From the NCBI GenBank assembly GCA_022720335.1, contig JAIHVJ010000084.1, positions 1 to 15,605 on the forward strand: a DNA stretch of 15,605 nucleotides, written 5' to 3'. Shown one piece after another: positions 6,501 through 13,737 of this stretch. Each line of letters starts with the position of its first letter. Within the stretch, counting starts at the first letter, position 1. Made by a program: the position numbers and the translations under genes. The notes beneath the pieces are model-generated. The model saw nothing but the letters and a program-made list of their open reading frames with translations. It was not told the origin of the DNA and made no database searches. Source of the DNA: Collinsella sp. (GTDB taxonomy: Bacteria > Actinomycetota > Coriobacteriia > Coriobacteriales > Coriobacteriaceae).

Positions 6501-7379
6501 ATGAACAAGCCGAGTGTTTCTGCCGGCGTCGTTGCCGGCGTTGCTCTGGGAGCCGCGGCGCTTGGTGCGGCCGCCGTCGCTGTTCGCGCTGCCTGTCTGC
6601 AGGTTGCGCGAACCCGCAATGGGTTGGCGCGTGTGAAACGCGTGCACGATGAGGGCGGCGATGAGATTCGCGTGTTGGTGCAAGGCGGCGTCTACCAAAG
6701 CGCGAGCTATGTCGGTGAGCGTTGGGCCGAGCCCGTCTTTGCGTACTATCGTGCGTTTGACGACGTGTTTGAGTCCGAGGATGCGATGCGCGACGCTTAT
6801 GGTCACGGCATCGACCGTATGCTTATGCTGGGCGGCGGCGGGTTTGCCTATCCTAAATTCGCCCTGATGTCGCACGAGGGCTTGCGCATGGACGTCATCG
6901 AGTATGACGGAGAGATTACGCGCCTGGCGCGCCGTTGGTTCTATCTGGACGAGCTGGAGCGCACGGTGGGCGATCGCCTGCGGGTAATAACCGCTGAGGC
7001 TCGCTCGTATCTGGGTGTGACGAGCGTGGGCCATCGTCGCTACGACGTGGTCGTGAGCGATTGCTTTGGCGGTGCCGAGCCCGTGCGTGAGCTGGCGACC
7101 GTTGAGGCGCTGCGCCTGGTGCGGGGCAGCCTGAACCCCGGTGGTGTCTACGTGGCCAATATCGTGAGCGCAAACGAGGGGAGCGATGTGACGTTCCTGC
7201 GCGACTGCGCTGCCACGGCACTTGAGGTATTCGTCCACGCCTGGGTGGTCCCCTGTGGCGATGCGAAGTTCGGCGGCGAGGAAAACTACCTGCTCATCGC
7301 CAGCGACGGCGACTACGCCTTTGCCGAAGCCGTGCCCTTCGACACGGACTTCCTCGGCACCGTCCTTCACGACAAGTAA
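6501..7379 (+). CDS. Membrane-anchored spermidine-synthase-fold protein
   Basis: This 292-residue protein begins at the base after the elp3 stop, with AAAGGAG inside the end of elp3 as its ribosome binding site, so the two are co-transcribed. An N-terminal Ala/Val-rich helix (about 8-32) looks like a membrane anchor. The rest has the Rossmann fold of spermidine synthases: glycine loop LMLGGGGFAYPK (108-119), acidic DVIEYDGEI (131-139) and DVVVSDCFGG (182-191), then a GGVYVANIVS strand. True aminopropyltransferases have a catalytic D-S/T-x-D-P at the third site. Here it is SDCFGG, so polyamine synthesis is unlikely. It probably binds SAM or decarboxylated SAM, substrate unknown. Pairing with elp3 could mean a link to tRNA modification or only shared transcription. 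Confidence 0.75.
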   Translation: MNKPSVSAGVVAGVALGAAALGAAAVAVRAACLQVARTRNGLARVKRVHDEGGDEIRVLVQGGVYQSASYVGERWAEPVFAYYRAFDDVFESEDAMRDAYGHGIDRMLMLGGGGFAYPKFALMSHEGLRMDVIEYDGEITRLARRWFYLDELERTVGDRLRVITAEARSYLGVTSVGHRRYDVVVSDCFGGAEPVRELATVEALRLVRGSLNPGGVYVANIVSANEGSDVTFLRDCAATALEVFVHAWVVPCGDAKFGGEENYLLIASDGDYAFAEAVPFDTDFLGTVLHDK

Positions 7380-7405
7380 GTCTCCCCGTCCCAAAAAGAC
7401 TGGTT

Positions 7406-9639
7406 TTATGTGTGGTCGCCCCAGCTGCGGACACGCTGCTTCATGCCCTCTATGTCGAGCACGCCTTCGGCAAAGCCTTTGCGCACGAGCTCCTCGGGAA
7501 CGTGCTCGTCGTAGCGATCAAAATAAGGCACCTCGCCGGGATAGACGAGCTCGATGGGATTGAAGTCCTTCTCGGCCTCGGCGGCGAGCACCTCAAAGAA
7601 CGTCTCCTCGTCGGCCTTCATCTTAAACTGCATAAAGTACGGGCGCGATGGGTCGAGTCCGCGAAGGCCCAGCTCCGCGGCACACTTAATCTTGAGCATG
7701 CGCTCGAGTGCCAAAAAGGCGTAGCTGCCCAGCCAGGGGAAGAGTACCCAGGTGTCGCCACCCAGGTTGATGAGTGGCTTGGTTCCCGCGCCCGAAATCT
7801 CGGCCGTATGGCGAGCCTGCGCCAAGCGGGCCCGCGCGTTACCCATAAGGTACGGATACGCGGCATGTTCATTGAGCGCTTTGCGCATGCGTTCGAGCAC
7901 ATGTGTGTTGATGTCGCCGGGGCAGTCGCCAAAGTAGGCCGGCACACGGCCCTTGACCTGCGTGGCAAAGACGGTATGGCGCTTCCAGTCCACTTCCTCA
8001 ACAACCCAGCAATGGCCCGCGATGGCGATGCGCTCACCGGGCGGTGGCGGATTGACGATCGTGCCCAACTCGGCCGACTCGCTGCGAACGGTGAACTCCT
8101 CGTTTTCCTGGAACACGGCGTAAAACTTAAAGTTGTTAATGATGCGCTCGCCCGCGAGACCCACGATGAGCCCACCGCCCTCGGTGACCTGGATGTGGTC
8201 GATCTTGATGAGGTGGCGCAGCAGTACGCGATAGTCATCGGCCGAGACGCGGTGGAAATAGCTGAGCGTGAGCACGCGCTGGGCAAGTTCGGCCGGCGTG
8301 AGCTCTCCGGTACTGGCGAGGGTCGACATGGTCTGGTGGTAGAGCAGACTGTAGGGGAGTCGATCGAGCTCGGGCGGCTCGACCCATTTTTCCTCGCGAT
8401 AGAGTTGCACGAGCGCGATGCCTTGCAGGAGCTTCCACGGAATGGTCTCGGGCATCATCGTGCGCGGCTCGGGTTCTTCCTCGCGCATGACAAACCACAT
8501 CTCGGGCGGAAGATCGCGGCGTCCCGTGCGGCCCATGCGCTGCAAAAAGGAACTGACGGTAAACGGCGCGTCAATCTGGAAGGCGCGCTCCAGACGGCCG
8601 ATATCGATGCCAAGCTCAAGCGTAGAGGTGGTGACGGTCGTCTGTGCCTGTTCTTCGTCGCGCATAAGCTCCTCGGCTGTCTCGCGCAACGATGCCGAAA
8701 GATTGCCGTGATGGATGAGGAAACGGTCGGGCTCGTGTCGGCTCTCGCAGTAGCTGCGCAGCATGGAGCATACGGCCTCCGCCGGCGGCGTTCCTCCTGT
8801 GTGAGTTGTCCGCTATGGCGCATGTCTTGGGTGCTGACGGGCAGTGCCGCGGGTGCCGCTGCCTCAATGCGCTCGCACGCAAGCACTTCGGCCTCTTGAG
8901 GACCCATGCTCTCGAATCCCCGCTGCTGTGCCTGGGGACCAGAGTTGTAGAAGTGCTCCATGGAGATGCGCCACACGCGGCTCGGTTCTTCAAAGCGGGG
9001 GATAACGCAGTCGCGCCCCGTTCCCTGTGAGAGAAAAGCGCCCGTGCGCTCGGGGTCGCCGATGGTGGCGGAAAGGCCAATGCGTCGAGGCTGCACGCCG
9101 GCCATGCGCGAGAGTCGCTCGATAAGGCAGAGCGTCTGCCCGCCACGGTCGCCGCGCATGAGCGAGTGGACCTCGTCGATGACCACATAGCGCAGGTCGC
9201 AGAACATGCGCGGGATCGCCATGTGCTTATGGATCAGGAGTGCCTCGAGCGACTCGGGCGTAATCTGCAAGATGCCGCTCGGCTTTTTGATGAGCTTGGT
9301 CTTGTGCGACTGCGAGACATCGCCATGCCAGTGCCAGACGGGGATGTCGGCTTCTTCGCACAGGTCATTGAGACGGACGAACTGATCATTGATGAGTGCC
9401 TTGAGGGGGCCAATGTAGAGGGCGCCAACGCTTGCGGGCGGGTTCTCCCAAAACTCGGTCAGGATAGGAAAGAAGGCTGCCTCGGTTTTGCCGGAAGCCG
9501 TGGATGCCGTCAGGAGCACATTATCTTGCGTGTTAAAGATGGCATCTGCCGCCGCAACCTGAATGGAGTGCAGGCTCTCCCAATCGTGGGAGTAGATGAA
9601 GTCTTGGATAAACGGGGCGTAGCGGTCAAAGGCGTTCAC
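7406..9639 (-). pseudogene. sngC: Shango helicase SngC (Lhr-like DEAD/DEAH), frameshifted at about 8790
   Basis: This is the third gene of a Shango-type operon. The start is GTG at 9637-9639 behind AAAGGAGG; the frame stays open to 9705 but without homology-like sequence. The first RecA domain is intact: Q-motif-like LHSIQ (22-26), Walker A ASTASGKT (45-52), GPLKAL (77-82), TPESLEALL, DEVH (154-157) and SATIGD (190-195). Coding runs to about residue 283 (LTQEE) and then becomes an Arg run. The second RecA domain continues in another frame from about 8785: EAVCSMLRSYCESRHEPDRF, HHGNLSASLRE, TSTLELGIDIG (motif V) and QRMGRTGRR (motif VI), then a long C-terminal domain ending at TAA 7406-7408. 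The motif IV strand (typically F-x-N-S-R) expected just before EAVCSML is absent from all three frames, which suggests a deletion plus frameshift. The break lies at a CCGCCGGCGG palindrome. As read, no full-length helicase is made; two fragments are conceivable. Confidence 0.85.
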
Positions 9640-9720
9640 GAGGCCTCCTTTCAAAAGCGAATCTCTCAACGCGGTGGGCAGTGGCTTGCTGCATGACTGC
9701 TTCAACGTTTGCCTAGATAA

Positions 9721-9757
9721 AACCTGCCAAAATAAACCTGTCCCTTTTTGGCGGGTT
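9721..9757 (-). other. Stem-loop between sngB and sngC
   Basis: AACCTGCCAAAA (9721-9732) pairs with TTTTGGCGGGTT (9746-9757), a 12-bp stem with one G-T wobble and a 13-nt loop. It begins within the sngB stop codon and is followed on the minus strand by TTATCT. It could be a terminator or attenuator that lowers sngC relative to sngA/B, or a processing site. It is AT-rich compared with its surroundings and could be a copy of a dispersed intergenic repeat. Confidence 0.5.
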
Positions 9758-11060
9758 AGATGGTGAATTCGGCGAAGTTACGGTCGCCGCCTGCGGTGCC
9801 GGTGCCGTCTGTTGCGGCTGCCGGCGCCAGCGCGTCGCCGCCGACGCTTTGCAGTAGCTCGGCCACGTTGGCGTCGGGGTTTTGGCATAGGATATCGAGC
9901 AGCTCGATAAAGTCACGAATGACTTCACGGGGCGTCAGGTGCGTGTCGGCTCCCACGCGACCGAACTCGATCTTGAGGAAGTCTACCAAATCGTTCTCGA
10001 TAAGCGTGGGCGTCCAGCCAAAGTAGCCGGCATGGATCTGCATGAGCTTTTCGATGAGCACCAGCAGCTCCTCGTAGGTGAGCGGCTGCAGGCGGATGAT
10101 AGGCGCGAGCATGTCTTTGAGGTCATCGCGCGCAAAACGGCCCTGAGCGAGACGGCTGCGCAGGGCCTCGTAGGAGAACACGCCGCGGCGGCGGTCTTCG
10201 ATGGAGGTTGGCGTGCCGCCCATGATCATGCCCAGGTACTGCGCCTTGCCCTGAAGCGTGTCGTTGTACATGGTCAGGATTTTCTCGTAGTTGTACTGGC
10301 GCGTGATGGCGTTGGGAATCTTATACAGATTCACGAGCTCGTCGATGAGCACCAGCATGCCCTTGTAGCCGCTGCAGACCAAAAAGCGCGCAATGAGCTT
10401 AACGTAGTCGTACCAGTCGTCATCGCTGATGATGGTTGAGGAACCCAGTTCGGCGCGAGCCTCGCTCTTGGTGCGGTATTCGCCGCGTATCCATTTGGTC
10501 ACGCGGCTCATGGCCTCTTCGTCGCCCTCGGATACGGCCGCGCGATAGCGGCGAAGCATGCGGGTGAAGTCGAAGCCGTGGACCATCTCCTCGAGCGGGG
10601 CCAGTTGGGCATTGACGGCAGACTCGTCGGCATCGGCACACGAGGCGACCCAACGATCCAGGATAAGGTTGAGCGCACCGCCTTCGGGGCGCGTCTTGGT
10701 CGATATGTTGCGGATGAGCTCGCGGTAGGTGGCAAGGCCTTGTCCCTGGCCGCCCTGCAGACGGCGCTCAGGGGATAGGTCGGCATCGGCGACGACGAAC
10801 CCCTCGCCCATGGCGTGCGTGCGAATAGTTTGGAGCAAAAAGCTCTTGCCCGCGCCGTAGCGACCGACTAGGAAGCGAAAACTTGCGCCGCCATCGGCGA
10901 TGAGGCTTAGGTCGGTGAGCAAGGCGCGGATCTCGACCTCGCGTCCCACGGTAATGTAGGGAAGGCCGATGCGCGGGACGACGCCGCCTTTGAGCGAGTT
11001 GAGAATGACGGCGGCGACGCGCTTGGGCACGCGGGGCGCTGCGGATGCGGTATCACTCAT
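9756..11060 (-). CDS. sngB: Shango ATPase SngB (DUF2791/BrxD-like P-loop protein)
   Basis: The 434-residue protein is a P-loop ATPase of the group annotated as BREX ATP-binding protein (BrxD, DUF2791). Residues 20-40 hold the conserved LNSLKGGVVPRIGLPYITVG. Walker A is GRYGAGKS (66-73), followed by DADLSPERRLQG (about 92-103), a highly conserved block of this family. Walker B is MLVLIDE (235-241), followed by LVNLYKI, and an Arg-rich SIEDRRRGVFSYEALRSRL segment could hold an arginine finger. The C-terminal 35 residues are Ala/Gly-rich. The ATG at 11060 overlaps the sngA stop by 8 bases (ATGAGTGA), so translation is coupled. In Shango this ATPase works with the TerB protein and helicase against phage; the mechanism is not established. 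BrxD of type 2 BREX is the alternative, but no pglX, pglZ or other BREX gene is present. Confidence 0.9.
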   Translation of the reverse strand: MSDTASAAPRVPKRVAAVILNSLKGGVVPRIGLPYITVGREVEIRALLTDLSLIADGGASFRFLVGRYGAGKSFLLQTIRTHAMGEGFVVADADLSPERRLQGGQGQGLATYRELIRNISTKTRPEGGALNLILDRWVASCADADESAVNAQLAPLEEMVHGFDFTRMLRRYRAAVSEGDEEAMSRVTKWIRGEYRTKSEARAELGSSTIISDDDWYDYVKLIARFLVCSGYKGMLVLIDELVNLYKIPNAITRQYNYEKILTMYNDTLQGKAQYLGMIMGGTPTSIEDRRRGVFSYEALRSRLAQGRFARDDLKDMLAPIIRLQPLTYEELLVLIEKLMQIHAGYFGWTPTLIENDLVDFLKIEFGRVGADTHLTPREVIRDFIELLDILCQNPDANVAELLQSVGGDALAPAAATDGTGTAGGDRNFAEFTI

Positions 11061-12813
11061 GGTCTAGGTATCCTCTCACGTCTGCTTCGTAGTCCTCGAT
11101 AATCTGTGGTCCTGTCGCGCCAAATTCAATAACGGTGTCGCCCACCAGGTCAAAGAGCGCTTCGTTGATGCTATCGACGAGCATATCTTCGCTTTGGTCC
11201 GACCGCGCCACAGCCGATGCTGCCTGCGCCGCGTTCTGCTCGAGCAACGCACGAAGGTAGCCTTCTGCGGCGGGGACGAGTGCGGACGCGGTGTCGGCGG
11301 ACATGGCCGTCGCGGGTGCGGGCGCTGGCGCGAGGAGCGGGGCTACGACGCCAAACTGCTCAGTTGAGATGGTCGGCTCGTCAGCCTCGTCCTGTTCCAT
11401 GGGCGCCGCGACCGGCTCGACAATCATGTTGGCCACGGGTTCGGCTTCCGGTTGCCCAGAGTCCGCTTCCTCGACATCCGCGGTCGTGTCGTCCTCGCGT
11501 TCCTCGTCGATCAAAAGCGCCTCGCGCGTCTGCGCGGCGGCACTTCGGATATGCCCCAGCTGGCTCAGGTCGATATCGATCTTGACGGGCTGGTGTGTGG
11601 CGTTCCACGAAAGCCATGCCACGATCTCGTCATCGATGATCTTGGCCAAATACTTGGGAACCTTTTCTTCCTTCAGGGGATGGCTGGGGTCCAACGCCAA
11701 GCGCAGGCGCTGGTCGCAGGCGCGCATTATCTCACCGAGCTTACTACTCTTTTGTCTGCTGCCGTGGATGCGCATACACTCCCAAAAGCCGTTTTGGCAA
11801 CGGTAGATATGGATGGGGTCCAAGCGGTATTCGCAGTCCTCGTGGCGCTCGGGCGCAAAGAAGACGGCCGAGGCAAACATGGTGTAGGGCATGGCCGTCT
11901 CCTCCCCAAACAAGCTCGCTACGATGCCGGTCTTTCGGTGCGTGTCATAGTAGCGCGCCATGCGGACATATACGGCGCATGCCACATGGCGAAGGTCGAG
12001 ATGGTGCCCGCGGTCGAGCCTTGAGTTATTGAGGTTGTACGTGGAGAGTGCGTTGATGGCGGCCATGAGCCGCTCCTCGCGCGCCTCGTCAGGCGGAAGG
12101 GGGAGCGTGGGCTCTGAGGTTTTGCGACGCTTAGCGGTTTGACCGGACGGCGCCTGCGCGGGCGCAAGGTCTCGAGCCGCGCGTCGCAGCTCGATAAGGG
12201 CGTTATCGAACATGACGGTTTTAGAGTCGCGAAGCAACCTAGGGTCGAGCCCGTGGAATACGGCGTAATCCTGCAGCCATACGCGTGCGAACCGGTCGAT
12301 GCCGGGCTCAAAGGCGCGATAGGCACCCCAAAACGCCTTGATCTTGTCAAAGCCATCGAGCGGATCATCGACGCCAATGCCGCAGATCAGCTCATAGAGA
12401 TATAAGAAGGCAAAGGATGTAGACGTTTCCTCGATATTGCCGCGGCGCACCTGGGCGCGCCAGGTAAAGTAGCCGCGCAGTTGTCGATCGCTCATGGCGT
12501 TGTAGGTGGGAAAGTACGACTTGAAGGTGCCGTTGTAGGGGCAATCGTCCTCGAAGTTGGCCATCAGCAGGCCCTGGCGGTAAAAAAGCTCCGCCTCTGA
12601 AAGCCAACGCCCCGCACCGCCCTTGGGGTCGTCTTGCCAGCGCGATATCTCGCGCATCTTGCGGTACTGGTCGGGGAGGAAGTTCTGCATCTGACGGCCG
12701 GTCTTGAGAATCGGCTCGTCAGCATAGATTTTGTTTGAGAAGCGGGCGGACTGATGGGTCCGGGCCTCGGCCATAATGCGCTCAATGAGCATCTTGACGT
12801 CCTGGTCGGCCAC
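11053..12813 (-). CDS. sngA: Shango TerB-domain protein SngA (TerB-N and TerB-C)
   Basis: The 586-residue protein opens the Shango operon. An N-terminal TerB-N module (about 40-250) is recognised by GRWLSEAELFYRQGLLM, CPYNGTFKSYFPTYNAMSD, QLRGYFTWRAQVRRG and the SFAFLYLYELICGIG helix. A central region includes RMARYYDTHRKTG and LFGEETAMPYTMFASAVFF. From about 415 a TerB-C-like part begins (VKIDIDLSQLGHIRSAA), is interrupted by an acidic and Ala/Pro-rich linker (about 445-515) and ends with a helical segment (DMLVDSINEALFDLVGDTVIE, YEADVRGYL). TerB-N/TerB-C are linked to tellurite-resistance-type stress systems and occur in Shango. The start is GTG at 12811-12813 with AGGAGAGG close upstream. 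The frame is intact, unlike sngC. Confidence 0.88.
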   Translation of the reverse strand: MADQDVKMLIERIMAEARTHQSARFSNKIYADEPILKTGRQMQNFLPDQYRKMREISRWQDDPKGGAGRWLSEAELFYRQGLLMANFEDDCPYNGTFKSYFPTYNAMSDRQLRGYFTWRAQVRRGNIEETSTSFAFLYLYELICGIGVDDPLDGFDKIKAFWGAYRAFEPGIDRFARVWLQDYAVFHGLDPRLLRDSKTVMFDNALIELRRAARDLAPAQAPSGQTAKRRKTSEPTLPLPPDEAREERLMAAINALSTYNLNNSRLDRGHHLDLRHVACAVYVRMARYYDTHRKTGIVASLFGEETAMPYTMFASAVFFAPERHEDCEYRLDPIHIYRCQNGFWECMRIHGSRQKSSKLGEIMRACDQRLRLALDPSHPLKEEKVPKYLAKIIDDEIVAWLSWNATHQPVKIDIDLSQLGHIRSAAAQTREALLIDEEREDDTTADVEEADSGQPEAEPVANMIVEPVAAPMEQDEADEPTISTEQFGVVAPLLAPAPAPATAMSADTASALVPAAEGYLRALLEQNAAQAASAVARSDQSEDMLVDSINEALFDLVGDTVIEFGATGPQIIEDYEADVRGYLDHE

Positions 12814-12844
12814 CGCCCTCTCCTCTCCCTATACGGTGTCGGTG

Positions 12845-12857
12845 ACCTCATATCATA
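12845..12857 (-). promoter_or_regulatory. Extended -10 promoter of the sngABC operon
   Basis: On the minus strand TATGAT (12852-12857) is preceded by TGC, giving an extended -10 (TGnTATGAT). This predicts a transcript start near 12845 and a leader of about 32 nt carrying AGGAGAGGG before the sngA GTG. The -35 region (CGAACA) is poor, as is usual with extended -10 promoters. It lies inside the 89-bp gap after the DUF554 gene, so the defence operon can be transcribed on its own. No clear terminator separates it from DUF554. Confidence 0.5.
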
Positions 12858-12902
12858 GCACAGCATCAAACAGATGTTCGAGATACCGCTATGTAGATAG
12901 AC

Positions 12903-13619
12903 TTAGAACAGAAGGGCGTAGATGACGGCTATGACGACGGAGGGGAGCATGTTGGCCGTGCGGAAGGTCTGGGGGCGAATCAGATTGACGCCGACGCAGA
13001 AGATGAGCATGGAGCCCACGAGCGAAAGACTGTCGAGTGCCGCGGCGGTCATGATGGGGGAGAGTGCGCCGGCAAACAGCGTGATCGTCCCCTGGAACAC
13101 GGCGACGGGCAGGGCCGAGAAGATGCAGCCGCGGCCGAGCGAGGCCGTCATGGTGCAGACGATGATGCAGTCCAGTGCGCCCTTCAGGGCGAGCGTGGAC
13201 CAGTCACCGAGCAGGCCGTCCTGAATCGATCCCACGATGGCCATGGCACCGATGCACACGGTGAGCGATGCCGAGACAAAGGCGTTGGTGAACTCGTTGT
13301 CTCCCTCGCTTCCGGTTTTGCGCTTGAGCCATTCGCCGAGGTTTTCGATGGCAGCTTCCAGGTTGATGGCTTCGCCGATGAGCGATCCGAGGGCAAACGA
13401 GACGATCAGCATAGTGGTACCGGTGGTCGACAGGGCGCCGCCGTCGATAACGAGCATCTTTTGCATGGTGCCGCCCAAGCCGATAAACAGGACGCACAGC
13501 CCCGATGCTTTCATGAGCGTGTCTTGGATGCGCGGTGTGATAAAGCGACCGCCCGCTAATCCCAAAAGACCGCCTGCAATCAAAAGCGCGACGTTGATGA
13601 TCGTTCCCAAACCCGGCAT
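12903..13619 (-). CDS. DUF554 family integral membrane protein
   Basis: The 238-residue protein is almost entirely hydrophobic, with about seven membrane helices. It shows the DUF554 (YdfK-like) pattern: GTIINVALLIAGGLLGLAGG at the N-terminus, a GLGGTMQ loop, the SFALGSLIGEAINLE segment, a single cytosol-like charged loop (ENLGEWLKRKTGSEGDNEF), FVSASLTVCIGAMAIVGSIQDGL and the end LIRPQTFRTANMLPSVVIAV. The family is a proposed transporter or channel of unknown substrate. ATG at 13617-13619 is chosen because GGGAGG lies 4 nt upstream and the family sequence begins there; the frame stays open upstream to 13676. It lies 118 bp downstream of the secreted-protein gene and upstream of Shango. Confidence 0.9.
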   Translation of the reverse strand: MPGLGTIINVALLIAGGLLGLAGGRFITPRIQDTLMKASGLCVLFIGLGGTMQKMLVIDGGALSTTGTTMLIVSFALGSLIGEAINLEAAIENLGEWLKRKTGSEGDNEFTNAFVSASLTVCIGAMAIVGSIQDGLLGDWSTLALKGALDCIIVCTMTASLGRGCIFSALPVAVFQGTITLFAGALSPIMTAAALDSLSLVGSMLIFCVGVNLIRPQTFRTANMLPSVVIAVIYALLF

Positions 13620-13636
13620 GGATCCTCCCGTATTGA

Positions 13637-13649
13637 TGCCACCTTGGCA
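13637..13649. promoter_or_regulatory. Inverted repeat upstream of the DUF554 gene
   Basis: TGCCA-CCT-TGGCA is a perfect 5+5 inverted repeat with a 3-nt spacer, located about 18 bp upstream of the DUF554 start. It may be an operator or a small leader hairpin near the ribosome binding site. It is short enough to occur by chance. Confidence 0.25.
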
Positions 13650-13737
13650 ATCGTAACAGAATAGAACGCAGGGCATATTGCGACTTGTCTAATACGTTAT
13701 ATGAGTGGTATTAAGTCTGGCGTACAGCGGTTAAGCC

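Noticed and set aside
7377..7405. Possible terminator between the convergent spermidine-synthase-fold gene and sngC
   Set aside because: Only AGTCT/AGACT (5 bp) with a long loop followed by GGTTTTAT is visible; it is too weak to call.
8780..8800. Programmed ribosomal frameshift explaining the sngC break
   Set aside because: There is no slippery heptamer at the junction, and the missing motif IV indicates lost sequence, not a designed frame switch.
7412..8899. A 495-codon open frame on the plus strand, opposite sngC and crossing its frameshift
   Set aside because: It is antisense to clear helicase motifs, shows no recognisable domain, and such mirror frames are expected in GC-rich genes with biased third positions.
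7406..12813. Type 2 BREX (BrxD plus BrxHI) as the identity of the ATPase and helicase
   Set aside because: No methylase, PglZ phosphatase, PglW kinase or PglY-type gene is present, and the TerB-N/TerB-C protein is the Shango hallmark.
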